64,000 nucleotides of DNA from Thetidibacter halocola (GTDB lineage Bacteria; Pseudomonadota; Alphaproteobacteria; Rhodobacterales; Rhodobacteraceae), in the NCBI RefSeq assembly GCF_018224955.1, contig NZ_JAGTUU010000002.1, positions 496,001 to 560,000 on the forward strand. The letters are read 5' to 3'. Both the position numbers and the translations under genes were made by a program. This document shows, one piece after another, positions 17,201-26,521 of this stretch; within the stretch, counting starts at the first letter, position 1; every line of letters begins with the position of its first letter. A model generated the notes under the pieces. That model saw nothing but the letters and a program-made list of their open reading frames with translations. It made no database searches and was not told the origin of the DNA.

Positions 17201-18373
17201 ATGAACATCCAGTCCAAGCCCCAGAAGGCACCCGTCTGGCTGACCGCCGACAGCGGTGATTTCGAGGAATTCCGTCGCCTGACGGCACAAACCACGGCGC
17301 CCCGCGACGTGCCTCATGCCGCCGAAATCGTCCGGAACATCCCCGTCTACGAGGGCCGCAGCGTCGATGCATGCGCGACCGACCCGACCCGCCGACAGGC
17401 GCTGATGGAGGAATGGGCCACGGTCCTGTCCTCGGGCGCGGGAATCATCGTCATACGCGCCGCCTATGCCGACACGGCCGTGCTTGATCGCGCCAGCGCG
17501 GTCTTCGACCGCATCATCGCCGAGGAAAAGGCCGCGGCGAAGGGCGGCGGCGACCATTTCGCCAAGCCGGGCGCGAACGATCGGGTCTGGAACTCGCTGG
17601 AAAAGCATTGCAACGCCGACCCGTCGAGTTTCGCGGAATACTACAGTTGTCACACGCTGGCGCTGGCGTCCGAGGCGTGGCTTGGCCCGAACTACCAGAT
17701 GACGGCACAGGTCAACCGGGTGAACCCCGGCGGCGCGGCGCAGGTGCCGCATCGGGACTACCACCTTGGCTTCATGTCGGCGGCGCAGATGGCGCGGTAT
17801 CCGGCGCATATCCACGCGGTCTCGCCGGTGCTGACTCTGCAAGGCGCGGTCGCCCATGTGGACATGCCGCTGGAAAGCGGGCCGACGATGCTGTTGCCCT
17901 TTTCGCAGCAGTATTTCGAGGGTTATCTCGCCTTCTCGCGGCCCGAGTTCCAGGCCCATTTCGCCGAGCATCACGTGCAATTGCCGCTGGCGAAGGGCGA
18001 CGTCGTGTTCTTCAACCCGGCAGTGATGCACGGCGCAGGCACGAACCGTACGGCGGACATCTTCCGGCTCGTCAACTTGCTTCAGGTGTCGTCCGCCTTT
18101 GGCCGCGCAATGGAGACGGTCAATCGCGACGCAATGTGCCGGGCGCTCTATCCGATGCTGCTGAATGCGCCCGAGGGGATCGACCTCGCCAACGTCATCG
18201 CCGCCTCGGCCGAGGGCTATCCCTTTCCAACCAACCTCGACAGCAACCCGCCGGTGGGCGGTCTTGCGCCGAAATCGCAGGCCGAGCTGATGCGCGCGGC
18301 GCTGGCCGAGGGGCAGGACCCGTCGGCCTTCTGCGCCACGCTGGATGCTTTGTTGGATAAGAACCGGTCCTGA
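17201..18373 (+). CDS. Phytanoyl-CoA dioxygenase (PhyH)-like Fe(II)/2-oxoglutarate oxygenase
   Basis: 390 residues. The iron-binding triad is visible as His184-x-Asp186 in VPHRDYHLGF and the distal His277 in NPAVMHGAG; Arg289 is placed to bind 2-oxoglutarate. PhyH-like enzymes hydroxylate small lipids, ectoine or other metabolites, and no specific substrate is indicated. It is preceded by GGGAGGAG and diverges from a LacI regulator, suggesting substrate-induced expression. Its stop lies 1 bp from the end of the convergent ABC permease gene, so it forms a single-gene unit. Confidence 0.83.
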   Translation: MNIQSKPQKAPVWLTADSGDFEEFRRLTAQTTAPRDVPHAAEIVRNIPVYEGRSVDACATDPTRRQALMEEWATVLSSGAGIIVIRAAYADTAVLDRASAVFDRIIAEEKAAAKGGGDHFAKPGANDRVWNSLEKHCNADPSSFAEYYSCHTLALASEAWLGPNYQMTAQVNRVNPGGAAQVPHRDYHLGFMSAAQMARYPAHIHAVSPVLTLQGAVAHVDMPLESGPTMLLPFSQQYFEGYLAFSRPEFQAHFAEHHVQLPLAKGDVVFFNPAVMHGAGTNRTADIFRLVNLLQVSSAFGRAMETVNRDAMCRALYPMLLNAPEGIDLANVIAASAEGYPFPTNLDSNPPVGGLAPKSQAELMRAALAEGQDPSAFCATLDALLDKNRS

Positions 18374-18374
18374 A

Positions 18375-19184
18375 TCAGGATTTCAGCCGGTAGCCCCGGC
18401 GGAAAAACGCCCAGGCCAGCAGGCAGACAGCCGTCGTCGCCGCTGCGGCGACGGCAAAGCCCAGAGCCGGGTTGCTGTCGGACACGCCCAGCATCCCGTA
18501 GCGGACCCCGTCGATCAGGTAGAAAACCGGGTTCAGGTGGGTGATCTGGTACAGCACGGGCGGCAGCGCCTCGACCGAGTAGAAGGTGCCCGACAGGAAG
18601 GCCAGGGGCGTGACGATGAAATTGGTGATCGCCGCCATCTGGTCGAACTTGTTCGCGTAGATCCCCGCGACCATGCCCAGCGCCGAAAGGAAGGTCGCGC
18701 CCAGCAGGACAAAGGCCAGCGCGACCACCGGATGCGCCGGGACCAGCCCCAGTACGACCCAGAAGGCCAGCGTGATCGCCACCGCCACCAGCAGCCCGCG
18801 CGCCACGCCCCCGGCAAGGTAGCCCAGCACCAGTTCTCCGGCGGACAGGGGCGGCATCAGCGTGTCGACGATGTTGCCCTGCACCTTGGAAATGACGATC
18901 GAACTCGACGTGTTGGCAAAAGCGTTCTGGATCACCGTCATCATCAGGATGCCCGGCGCGATGAAGCTGGTGAAATCCACCCCCATCACGTCGCCCCGCT
19001 GCGGCCCGATGGCGATGGTGAAGATCACCATGAACAGCCCCGCCGTCACCAGCGGTGCCAGCAGGGTCTGCGTCCAGACATTGGCAAAGCGCATCACCTC
19101 GCGCAGCGCCAGCGTATACAGTCCCAGCCAGTTTACCCGTCCGAAACGTCGCGTGCCCGGTGCGTAGATGCGTTGCGTGCTCAT
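18375..19184 (-). CDS. ABC-2 type transporter permease
   Basis: 269 residues with six predicted membrane helices. The ABC-2 permease signature region reads SGTFYSVEALPPVLYQITHLNPVFYLIDGVRYGMLG near the C-terminus. This matches the NodJ/YadH group of exporters. The ATPase partner is not in the window, so it is either encoded elsewhere or the gene is isolated. It is transcribed away from gcrA and is convergent with the PhyH-like gene. Confidence 0.86.
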   Translation of the reverse strand: MSTQRIYAPGTRRFGRVNWLGLYTLALREVMRFANVWTQTLLAPLVTAGLFMVIFTIAIGPQRGDVMGVDFTSFIAPGILMMTVIQNAFANTSSSIVISKVQGNIVDTLMPPLSAGELVLGYLAGGVARGLLVAVAITLAFWVVLGLVPAHPVVALAFVLLGATFLSALGMVAGIYANKFDQMAAITNFIVTPLAFLSGTFYSVEALPPVLYQITHLNPVFYLIDGVRYGMLGVSDSNPALGFAVAAAATTAVCLLAWAFFRRGYRLKS

Positions 19185-19211
19185 TACCTGCTCCCCTCGG
19201 TTTCGGGCGGC

Positions 19212-19239
19212 TTGTAACTCGGGTCGGGATGATTAGAAT
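19212..19239 (+). promoter_or_regulatory. Candidate sigma70 promoter of gcrA
   Basis: TTGTAA and TAGAAT are separated by 16 bp, about 80 bp upstream of the gcrA start and directed towards it. The fit to consensus is reasonable for a GC-rich genome. Confidence 0.4.
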
Positions 19240-19263
19240 AGGGGGGCAAGGAAATTTGCGCAG

Positions 19264-19290
19264 GCGGCCGCCGGAACGTGGCCGCTTTTT
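19264..19290 (+). terminator. Terminator-like hairpin in the gcrA leader
   Basis: GCGGCC (19264-19269) pairs with GGCCGC (19280-19285) over a 10-nt loop, followed at once by TTTTT (19286-19290). It sits between the candidate promoter and the gcrA ATG at 19320. The stem is only 6 bp, so termination is probably partial, if it happens. Confidence 0.4.
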
Positions 19291-19319
19291 CAGTCGCAAG
19301 AAGCCGAAAAGGATGGGTC

Positions 19320-19928
19320 ATGTCCTGGACCGATGAACGGGTCGAACTGCTCAAGAAGATGTGGTCGGAGGGCCAGTCGGCCAGCCAGATCGCCAAGGAA
19401 CTGGGCGGGGTGACGCGCAACGCGGTCATCGGCAAGGTGCATCGCCTTGGCCTGTCGAACCGCGCCGGTGCGGCGCCGGCGCCCGCTGCCCCCGCCAAAC
19501 CTGCCGAGGCCAAGCCAAAGCCAGCGCCCAAGACCGAAGCCAAGCCCAAGGCCGCGCCCAAGCCCGTGGCCGAGGAAGAGGCCGAACCGGTCGAGGAAAA
19601 GCCCGCCATGATGACGGTTTCGGCCAGCCCGCCGCCGACGCCCGCGCGCAAGCAGATCATTCCCGCAGGCCAGCCCCTGCCGCCGCAGCCCTCGGCCAAC
19701 GAGATCAGCCCCGAGGCGCTGGCCCGGGTCAACGAGATCGAGAAGAAGGCCAAGAAGCTGACGCTGATGGAACTGACGGAGCGCACCTGCAAATGGCCGG
19801 TGGGCGATCCCGCAACCGAGGATTTCTGGTTTTGCGGCCTGCCCGTGCAGCAGGGCAAGCCCTATTGCGACGCGCATGTGGGCGTCGCCTTCCAGCCCAT
19901 GTCGTCGCGCCGCGACCGTCGTCGCTGA
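19320..19928 (+). CDS. gcrA: GcrA-family cell-cycle regulator
   Basis: 202 residues. The N-terminus SWTDERVELLKKMWSEG with SASQIAKELGG and RNAVIGKVHRLGL is the GcrA DNA-binding domain. A low-complexity Ala/Pro/Lys linker (about residues 50-120) leads to a C-terminal domain with RTCKWPVGDP, FWFCGLP and GKPYCDAHV, whose Cys/His set could bind metal. GcrA works with sigma70 at promoters carrying CcrM-methylated GANTC sites in alphaproteobacteria. ATG 19320 is chosen because it starts exactly at the conserved MSWTD. It is a single-gene unit closed by a good terminator. Confidence 0.95.
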   Translation: MSWTDERVELLKKMWSEGQSASQIAKELGGVTRNAVIGKVHRLGLSNRAGAAPAPAAPAKPAEAKPKPAPKTEAKPKAAPKPVAEEEAEPVEEKPAMMTVSASPPPTPARKQIIPAGQPLPPQPSANEISPEALARVNEIEKKAKKLTLMELTERTCKWPVGDPATEDFWFCGLPVQQGKPYCDAHVGVAFQPMSSRRDRRR

Positions 19929-19948
19929 CCCTTGCGCTTCATTGACAA

Positions 19949-19974
19949 GGCCGGGCATGGGCCCGGCCCTTTTC
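19949..19974 (+). terminator. Intrinsic terminator after gcrA
   Basis: Perfect 8-bp stem GGCCGGGC / GCCCGGCC with an ATGG loop (19949-19968), followed by CTTTTC. Confidence 0.85.
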
Positions 19975-20113
19975 ATTCTGTAGGGCCTGGTCTGCCACAG
20001 AGCACACTGACTGCGACGACGCCAAGGCCACGAGACATGTTCTAACGCGTCCTGTCCCGGATGGCGGCTGCCCGGGCGACGCGGGCCTTCATCAGAAAGG
20101 CGCGAATGGCGGA

Positions 20114-20530
20114 TTACCCGTCTCGTCCGGGTTCGTCCGGATTGTTTGAAAACAGCGCGATCTTGTTGCCTTGGGGATCTCGAAGATAGCCCACGTAGAA
20201 ATGGGCTCCGTAAGCGGCACGAAAGCCCGGCCGGCCCTCGTCCCGGCCGCCGGCCGCAAGCGCGGCTGAATGAAGGTTCCGGACCTCCTGCTGGCTTCGT
20301 GCCTGGAACGCGGTCATCGCGCCGTTGCCCGCCGATGCCGGGCATCCGTCGAAGGGCGGTTTCACGAAGAATGCCGGTGAAACGGCAGGCTGGTCGGGAC
20401 GCTCGGGGAGCGCGTAGCTCAGGCCCTCCGGACCTTCCTCCAACTCATAACCGAGAGCACGCAAGAAGGCCGAGTAGAACCGCTTCGCGCGCGGAATGTC
20501 GTCGGCACCGACGGTGACATAGCTGATCAT
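20114..20530 (-). CDS. VOC-superfamily (glyoxalase/bleomycin-resistance fold) protein
   Basis: 138 residues forming one paired beta-alpha-beta-beta-beta module: MISYVTVGADDIPRAKRFYSAFLRALGY at the start and FYVGYLRDPQGNKIALF at the end, with the usual metal-ligand positions. Members act as glyoxalases, dioxygenases or binding proteins, and the substrate is not predictable. It stands alone on the minus strand between gcrA and a gene-poor 257-bp stretch. Confidence 0.82.
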   Translation of the reverse strand: MISYVTVGADDIPRAKRFYSAFLRALGYELEEGPEGLSYALPERPDQPAVSPAFFVKPPFDGCPASAGNGAMTAFQARSQQEVRNLHSAALAAGGRDEGRPGFRAAYGAHFYVGYLRDPQGNKIALFSNNPDEPGRDG

Positions 20531-20680
20531 GCTGCGGGTCCATTGTCAGAGATTGGGTTCGCCGTTGCGCCGGATTCTTTCTGCGATCCGTGGGCCGAAA
20601 TGCTGAACGGCTCCAACTCCCGGTGCAGGAACCCATGCAAATCCAACCGTTCAGGCATGTCTTGGAACCCAACAGACTGG

Positions 20681-20708
20681 GCTTGAAGCGGGCATTGCCG
20701 CTTCAAGC
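20681..20708. repeat. Isolated 11-bp perfect inverted repeat in a gene-poor gap
   Basis: GCTTGAAGCGG (20681-20691) and CCGCTTCAAGC (20698-20708) flank a 6-nt loop. The gap 20531-20787 holds no convincing gene. No T-run follows on either strand, so it is not a standard terminator; it lies about 80 nt past the stop of the minus-strand binding-protein gene and could protect that mRNA's 3' end. Confidence 0.5.
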
Positions 20709-20787
20709 TGCAAGATCGCTCACCTGCGCCCGCTTGATGCAAGGCGCCGGGCATGAGCCGACCTTTTTCGTTTCCCGGGCTGTGCCC

Positions 20788-22257
20788 TCACTGAGTCCAG
20801 CGCACGCCGGTCAGGTCGGTCGCCTGGGTCGGGGCGTTCTGCCACAGCCCTTCCAGCCGCGCGTCCATCACCGTCGGAAAGGCGAGTTGGAACAGGTAGC
20901 CGTTCACGTAATCGTCGGCGAGGATGGTCTGTGCCTGCGTCACCAGTTCGTGCCGCTTCGCCGGGTCGGTGGTGGCGGTCAGTGTGGTCATCAGCGCCTG
21001 GAAATCCGGGTTGTCATACTGGAAGTAGTAGTCCGGGCGGGCATAGATGCCGATGTCGAAGGGCTCGGTATGGCTGACGATGGTCAGGCCGAAATCCTTG
21101 CCGCGGAACACTTCCTCCAGCCACTGCGCCCATTCGAGGTTGGTGATCTCGGTCTGGATCCCCACCGCGCGCAGCTGCGAGGCGATGATCTCGCCACCGC
21201 GGCGGGCATAGGAGGGCGGCGGCAGTTTCAGCGTGGTGGTGAACCCGTCGGCCAGTCCGGCCTCTGCCAGCAGTTGCGTCGCGCGCTCGGGGTCGTATTG
21301 CGACTTTTCCGTCAGATCGACGTAATCGGGATTGTGCGGCGCGAAATGGGTGCCGATGGGCGTGCCCTGGCCGAACATCGCGCCGTCGATGATCGCCTGC
21401 CGGTCGATCGCATGGGCCACCGCCTCGCGCACGCGCTTGTCGTCGAAGGGCGGCTGCTTGTTGTTCATGGCGAGAATCGTCTCGCCCTCGGTCGATCCCA
21501 CCAGCACCTTGAAGCGCGGATCGGCCTCGAACTGTGGCAGGTTCTCGGGGGCGGGGAAGCCGGCGAAGGCGTCGATATCCTGCGCCATCATCGCTGCAAA
21601 GGCGGCGGTGGGGTCCGAGATGAACTTGAACGTCGCCTCGGTCAAGGCGGGCTTGTCGCCCCAGTAGCCATCAAATTGCGACAACTCGATCCGGTCGCCC
21701 TGCACCCACTGGTCGAACTTGAAGGGGCCGGTGCCGATGGGCGTCGTCTTGATCGCCTCGATGCTTTCGGGCGCCACGATCACGGCGTCGCCCCAGGCCA
21801 TGTTGAACAGGAAGTTGCCGTCCGGCTGGCCCAGCGTGACCTGCACCGTGGCGGGGTCGATCACCGTGACATCCGAGATCCCGGCAAACAGCGCCTTCTG
21901 CGCGTTCTGGCTGTCCTCGGCCCGGGCGCGGTCGAGGGTGAATTTCACGTCCTCGGCATCCATCGCGGTGCCGTCGTGAAAGGTCACGCCCTCGCGCAGT
22001 TCAAAGGTGTAGACCGTCCCGTCCTCGGAAATGTCCCAGCGTTCCGCCAGGCCCGCGGCGATGGCGCCGGTCTCGGTGAACCGGGTCAGCCCCTCGAACA
22101 CGTTGGAATAGAGCACGCTGTCGATCGCCCCGGCCGCGGCCGAGGTCGGGTCCAGGTGCGGCGGCTCCAGCTGGAGGGCGATGGTCAGGTCGGTCTGCTG
22201 GGCCAGCGCGGCAGTGCCCGAAAGCAGCAGCGCCGCAAGCGGCAGGCGAAGGGTCAT
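20788..22257 (-). CDS. Periplasmic peptide/oligopeptide-type ABC substrate-binding protein (SBP family 5)
   Basis: 489 residues from ATG 22257, giving a clean signal peptide (MTLRLPLAALLLSGTAALA, cleaved before QQTDLTIALQLEP). Family-5 features include LDPTSAAAGAIDSVLYSNVFEGL, LREGVTFHDGTAMDAEDVKFTLDRA and the later AVAHAIDRQAIIDG. Such proteins bind peptides, nickel, opines or sugars for a Dpp/Opp-type importer. No permease or ATPase gene is adjacent, so it is an orphan that must share a transporter encoded elsewhere. It diverges from panB across 170 bp. Confidence 0.9.
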   Translation of the reverse strand: MTLRLPLAALLLSGTAALAQQTDLTIALQLEPPHLDPTSAAAGAIDSVLYSNVFEGLTRFTETGAIAAGLAERWDISEDGTVYTFELREGVTFHDGTAMDAEDVKFTLDRARAEDSQNAQKALFAGISDVTVIDPATVQVTLGQPDGNFLFNMAWGDAVIVAPESIEAIKTTPIGTGPFKFDQWVQGDRIELSQFDGYWGDKPALTEATFKFISDPTAAFAAMMAQDIDAFAGFPAPENLPQFEADPRFKVLVGSTEGETILAMNNKQPPFDDKRVREAVAHAIDRQAIIDGAMFGQGTPIGTHFAPHNPDYVDLTEKSQYDPERATQLLAEAGLADGFTTTLKLPPPSYARRGGEIIASQLRAVGIQTEITNLEWAQWLEEVFRGKDFGLTIVSHTEPFDIGIYARPDYYFQYDNPDFQALMTTLTATTDPAKRHELVTQAQTILADDYVNGYLFQLAFPTVMDARLEGLWQNAPTQATDLTGVRWTQ

Positions 22258-22427
22258 GGCGGGACTCCTTGAGATGATCCTGCCCCAAGTCTTGCCGTTT
22301 GCCGCCACGGGTTCAAGCACCGCCTGCATTTGCCCTCTGGTTCTGCGCCGCAGCATTTTCTAGACGACTGCGCAATTTTGTTGCGCGACCGATGGCGTTG
22401 CGCAGGATTCTGGAGGGGACCGCAGAC

Positions 22428-23261
22428 ATGAGCGCGACCGCGAAGAAGACCGCGCCGATGCCCGACGACATCCGCGCCCGCAAGGGTGGCGTGCCGCTGG
22501 TCAGCCTGACCGCCTACACGACGCCGATGGCGCAGGTCATGGACCCGCATTGCGATTTCGTGCTGGTGGGCGACAGCGTGGGGATGGTGCTGCATGGCCT
22601 GCCCTCGACCCTCGGCGTCACGATGGAGATGATGATCCTGCACGGGCAGGCGGTGGCGCGCGGGCTGAACCGGGCGATGATGGTCGTCGACATGCCCTTC
22701 GGCAGTTACGAGGAAAGCCCGCAGCAGGCCTTTCGCAACGCCGCACGGATCATGGCACAGACAGGCGCGGGCGCGGTCAAGCTGGAAGGCGGCGTGACGA
22801 TGGCTGAGACAATCGGGTTTCTCGTCAAGCGCGGGGTGCCTGTCATGGCCCATGTCGGCCTGACGCCGCAGTCGATCAACACGCTCGGCGGCTACAAGGT
22901 GCAGGGGCGCGGCGCGGCGGCAGCGGCGCTGATGGCGGATGCGCGGGCCGTAGCCGATGCGGGGGCCTTTGCCGTGGTGCTGGAAAAGGTGCCGGCCTCG
23001 CTGGCCGACACGGTGACGGCAGCGGTGCCGATCCCGACCATCGGCATCGGCGCAAGCGCCGGATGCGACGGGCAGATCCTGGTCGTCGATGACATGCTGG
23101 GGCTGTTCACTGCCTTCAAGGCGAAATTCGTCAAACGTTATGCCACGCTGGGCGCAGATGCCGGGTCGGCTGTCGCCGCCTATGCCGAGGACGTCCGCGC
23201 CCGCCGCTTTCCCGGACCCGAGCACGTGTTTGGCGACGCCGCACCAGAGGGCAAGGCATGA
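22428..23261 (+). CDS. panB: Ketopantoate hydroxymethyltransferase
   Basis: 277 residues, a full-length PanB barrel. The start [20 protein letters not shown] follows TGGAGGGGAC. Key segments are [26 protein letters not shown] and [13 protein letters not shown], then GAVKLEGG and [11 protein letters not shown], all standard substrate and metal contacts. It adds a hydroxymethyl group from methylene-tetrahydrofolate to 2-oxoisovalerate, the first committed step to pantothenate. Its stop overlaps the panC start as ATGA, so the two are translationally coupled. The ketopantoate reductase candidate lies at 37274-38194. Confidence 0.97.
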   Translation: MSATAKKTAPMPDDIRARKGGVPLVSLTAYTTPMAQVMDPHCDFVLVGDSVGMVLHGLPSTLGVTMEMMILHGQAVARGLNRAMMVVDMPFGSYEESPQQAFRNAARIMAQTGAGAVKLEGGVTMAETIGFLVKRGVPVMAHVGLTPQSINTLGGYKVQGRGAAAAALMADARAVADAGAFAVVLEKVPASLADTVTAAVPIPTIGIGASAGCDGQILVVDDMLGLFTAFKAKFVKRYATLGADAGSAVAAYAEDVRARRFPGPEHVFGDAAPEGKA

Positions 23262-24100
23262 CCGCGCCCATCATCCGCACCGTCTCCGGGCTGCGCGCCA
23301 TGACGGACGCCTGGCGCCGGGCGGGAGAGACAATCGGGGCCGTGCCGACAATGGGCGCGCTGCATGACGGGCATCTGAGCCTTGTTCAGGCGGCCAAGAA
23401 CGCCTGCGACCGGGTGATCGTGACGATCTTCGTCAACCCTCGCCAGTTCAACAGCCCCGAGGATTACGCGAACTATCCCCGGACCGAACATGATGACGCC
23501 GAGAAGCTCGAGCGCTTCGCCGTCGACGCGATCTTCGTGCCCGACGGGGATCAGATGTACCCGGCGGGGTTCGCCACGACTGTCTCTGTCGCCGGGCTGA
23601 CCGATGTCCTTTGTGGCGCGCACCGGCCCGGGCATTTCGACGGCGTGGCGACGGTGGTGACGAAGCTGCTGCTGCAGACCGCCTGTGACAAGGCGTTCTT
23701 CGGCGAGAAGGACTGGCAGCAGTTGCAGGTGGTGCGGCGGCTGGTGGCCGATCTGAACCTGCCCTGCGAGATCGTTGGTTGTCCGACGATTCGCGAGATG
23801 GACGGCCTTGCTATGTCCTCGCGCAACCTGCTGCTGTCGGATCGCGCGCGGGCGCGGGCAGCGGCGCTGCACGAGGCGATGGAAGAGGTGGCCGAGGGCT
23901 TGCGCGCAGGTCGCACGATGGCCGAGTTGCGCCTTAAGGCCGAGGCGCGGCTGGAGGCAGCGGGGTTCACATCGGTCGACTATCTCGACCTGCGCGCCCA
24001 TGACGACCTGTCGGCGCTGGAACGCCCCGAGCGTCCGGCACGGTTGCTGGCCGCCGCGTGGCTGGCCGGAGTGCGGCTGATCGACAATATCGGGGTGTGA
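23258..24100 (+). CDS. panC: Pantothenate synthetase
   Basis: 280 residues. [14 protein letters not shown] carries the HIGH-like ATP motif, followed by [38 protein letters not shown] and the DGLAMSSRN loop, all diagnostic of PanC. It ligates pantoate and beta-alanine using ATP. The gene ends the panBC operon and is followed by a palindromic intergenic element that may act as the transcript end. Confidence 0.97.
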   Translation: MTAPIIRTVSGLRAMTDAWRRAGETIGAVPTMGALHDGHLSLVQAAKNACDRVIVTIFVNPRQFNSPEDYANYPRTEHDDAEKLERFAVDAIFVPDGDQMYPAGFATTVSVAGLTDVLCGAHRPGHFDGVATVVTKLLLQTACDKAFFGEKDWQQLQVVRRLVADLNLPCEIVGCPTIREMDGLAMSSRNLLLSDRARARAAALHEAMEEVAEGLRAGRTMAELRLKAEARLEAAGFTSVDYLDLRAHDDLSALERPERPARLLAAAWLAGVRLIDNIGV

Positions 24101-24106
24101 CGTTGG

Positions 24107-24150
24107 CCGGCGCTGTTTGCCTGCGGCAAAGGCGCCCCGCCCACCGTCCC
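24107..24150. repeat. Palindromic intergenic element, copy 1
   Basis: Nested hairpin: outer GGCGC / GCGCC enclosing TG and the inner arms TTTGCC / GGCAAA with a TGC loop, then CCGCCC-A-CCGTCCC. The flanks match the element at 30721-30777 while the hairpin tip differs. It sits between the convergent ends of panC and the M20 peptidase gene, where it could serve both as a bidirectional terminator and as a REP-like repeat. Confidence 0.55.
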
Positions 24151-24158
24151 TTGTCGCG

Positions 24159-25430
24159 CTACGGCAGGAGCAGGGCTTGCAGGCTTCGGGCCATGACCTG
24201 CGCGCTGTCCAGCATGTCGCGGACCGAGACCCATTCGTCGGGCTTGTGCGCCAGTTCGAGGATGCCCGGCCCGTAGGCGATGCAGTTCTTCAGCTTGCCG
24301 ATCCGGTCGATATGCTTCTGGTCGTAGCTGCCGGGCGAGGCGATGTAGGCAGGATCGCGGCCCAGCACATCGCGGATCGCCTGGTGCACGGTGGTCACGA
24401 CGGGCGCGTCCTGCGGGGTCTGCGACGGGTCGATGCGGTTCAGGTCGCGAATCGCGTAGTCGAAATTCGGGCGGCGGGCCTTCAGGTCGTCGAGCAAGGC
24501 GATGACCTCGGCCCGGACATCGTCATACTGTTCCTCGATCAGGATGCGGCGGTCGATGATCATGCGGCAACTGTCGGGCACGCAGGGGGCGGGCAGGCCG
24601 GTGTAGCCGGGTTCCTCGGATTCGCCGCCATGCACCGAGTTCAGGTTCAGCGTGGCGTGGCGGGCGCCTTCGGGGGTGACGGGCATCTGCGTCACGCGAG
24701 CGGCGAGCGCCGGGAACAGGTGCCGTTCGAACGTGTCAATCACCGCGCCCATGTGGCGGATGGCGCAATCGCCGAGGAAGGGCATCGATCCATGGGCGAT
24801 CTCGCCCCTGGTCTCGATTTCGGCCCACCAGCCGCCGCGATGGCCGATGCAGATGCGGTCCTTGTTCAGCGGCTCGGGGATGATGACGTGCTGGACCCTT
24901 TGGGGCGAGAAGTAGCCGCGTTCGGCCAGCCAGGCGACGCCGCCATAGCCGCCCGATTCCTCGTCCGCGGTGCCGCTGATCTCGATGGCGCCGGCGAAGT
25001 CGGGATGTTCGACGATGAAGGCCTCGGCGGCGATGATGGAGGCGGCCAACCCGCCCTTCATGTCGCAGGCGCCGCGGCCATAGATGCGGTCGCCCTCCAG
25101 TGTGGCGGCGAAGGGATCGCGGGTCCAGCCGTGGCCGACCTCGACCACGTCGGTATGCGAGTTGAAATGCACGCAGTCGCCGGGGCGCGTGCCCTCTCGC
25201 CGGGCGACGAGGTTCCAGCGCGGGTGACGGTCGCTGTCGCCCGGCGCGCCCTCGGCCCGCAGCAATTCGCAGGCGAAGCCGTGGGCCGAGAGGCGGCGAG
25301 ACAGGTAATCGCATATCTCGCGATAAAACGCGCCAGGCGGGTTGAGTGTCGGGATGCGGATCAGGTCCTGTGTCAGCGCGATCAGGTCGTCGCGGCTGTC
25401 CTCGATCCGGTCTGCCAGTGTGTCGCGCAT
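24159..25430 (-). CDS. M20-family amidohydrolase (ArgE/DapE-like deacylase)
   Basis: 423 residues from ATG 25430. Metal and catalytic motifs are HFNSHTDVVEVG, the bridging YGRGACDMKGGLAAS and the general-base segment GTADEESGG, followed by the dimerisation domain and a late His (LELAHKPDEWV). This fits acetylornithine deacetylase or succinyl-diaminopimelate desuccinylase relatives. The isolated setting, away from arginine or lysine genes, means the acyl-amino-acid substrate is uncertain. An ATG at 25478 would add 16 residues without family similarity. Confidence 0.9.
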   Translation of the reverse strand: MRDTLADRIEDSRDDLIALTQDLIRIPTLNPPGAFYREICDYLSRRLSAHGFACELLRAEGAPGDSDRHPRWNLVARREGTRPGDCVHFNSHTDVVEVGHGWTRDPFAATLEGDRIYGRGACDMKGGLAASIIAAEAFIVEHPDFAGAIEISGTADEESGGYGGVAWLAERGYFSPQRVQHVIIPEPLNKDRICIGHRGGWWAEIETRGEIAHGSMPFLGDCAIRHMGAVIDTFERHLFPALAARVTQMPVTPEGARHATLNLNSVHGGESEEPGYTGLPAPCVPDSCRMIIDRRILIEEQYDDVRAEVIALLDDLKARRPNFDYAIRDLNRIDPSQTPQDAPVVTTVHQAIRDVLGRDPAYIASPGSYDQKHIDRIGKLKNCIAYGPGILELAHKPDEWVSVRDMLDSAQVMARSLQALLLP

Positions 25431-25499
25431 GATCCGCCCTCCTGCCCGCACTGTTCCCGTTGGTGCGGACCGGTGCAAGGGGTGGCGCGCGGACGGGCC

Positions 25500-26456
25500 T
25501 CAGGGCAGGCGCAGCAGCGGGCCTTCGCCCAGCGGGATCGGGCCCAGCATCACGCGCCCCTCGTCGAACCGGAGCGTCACGTCCAGCGCCTGCCCGTTGC
25601 CGGTCAGTCGGGAATAGAGCGCCAGCCCCTCCTCGATCGCGTCGGCCAGCGCCTGCGGCAATTGTCCGCCCTCGCGCGCCTGGTCCAGCAGGCTGCGCCA
25701 GTTCTCGGCGCGCAGCATGAGCTCACCGTCGCCGCGCCCCGCCGCGTCCACCGTCAGGGTTCCGGCCAGTTTCAGCAGCACGGCATCGACCTGGTACTGC
25801 ATCAGCCGCAGGTCGATCGCGGTCGGCTGCGGGCGCTGCGCCGCCGCCTCGGCCAGCCGCCAGGGCCGGTCGAAGCGGATCTCGGCCTGCACGTCCAGGC
25901 CGTCGGCGGCGCCTTGCGACGGTCCGGGCCTGTCCTGCCCGGCCACGGCGTCGGCGGACAGGCCGATCCGATAGGTGTCGGGCAGGCCGGGCACGGTCGA
26001 CAGGGCCGCGGTGACGCCGGCCAGCGCCACCGACCGTTCGGGTCCGGCCAGGTTCAGCACCACCGCCTCGGCATTGGCGCGCGCGATGATGCCGTCCTCT
26101 TCGACGATGCTGGCGCGCAGGCCTTCGGCCTCGATGAGCGTCTGGCCAAGCGTCATCGTCTCGGGAAAGGCGACGATGTGATGGCCGGGCTTGTAGACCA
26201 GCCGCAGCGATTGCAGGAAGGGCGCCTGCCAGCGGAAACCGCTTTCGGGATCCACCAGGCGCGGCTCTGTCAGCGTCACGTCGACCCGGTTGGGAAAGCC
26301 ACGCACCGACAGGTCGGCATATTCCGCCGTCCAGCCCTCGGCGCGGCGGTCTGCGAACCAGCCGTCGACGGCAGAGCGGGTCTGCTGCGCCTGGAGGAAC
26401 CACCACCCGGCCCAGATCGCGGCTACGGCGACCACCAAAAGCGTCAGACGTTTCAT
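25500..26456 (-). CDS. DUF2125 membrane-anchored periplasmic protein
   Basis: 318 residues. One N-terminal hydrophobic segment (LTLLVVAVAAIWAGWWFL, residues 4-21) serves as an anchor. The rest is beta-rich with repeated phrases such as VRGFPNRVDVTLTEP and ALAGVTAALSTVPGLPDTYR, matching the DUF2125 family of alphaproteobacteria, whose function is unknown. It diverges from the ChaC-like gene with 65 bp between the start codons. It resembles AsmA/lipid-transfer-like periplasmic repeats only loosely. Confidence 0.85.
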   Translation of the reverse strand: MKRLTLLVVAVAAIWAGWWFLQAQQTRSAVDGWFADRRAEGWTAEYADLSVRGFPNRVDVTLTEPRLVDPESGFRWQAPFLQSLRLVYKPGHHIVAFPETMTLGQTLIEAEGLRASIVEEDGIIARANAEAVVLNLAGPERSVALAGVTAALSTVPGLPDTYRIGLSADAVAGQDRPGPSQGAADGLDVQAEIRFDRPWRLAEAAAQRPQPTAIDLRLMQYQVDAVLLKLAGTLTVDAAGRGDGELMLRAENWRSLLDQAREGGQLPQALADAIEEGLALYSRLTGNGQALDVTLRFDEGRVMLGPIPLGEGPLLRLP

Positions 26457-26521
26457 GCCAATCCCCTTCAATCCGGCCCCACGCCGTGTTTTAAGCGCCA
26501 TCGGCAACAAGGACCAGAGAC

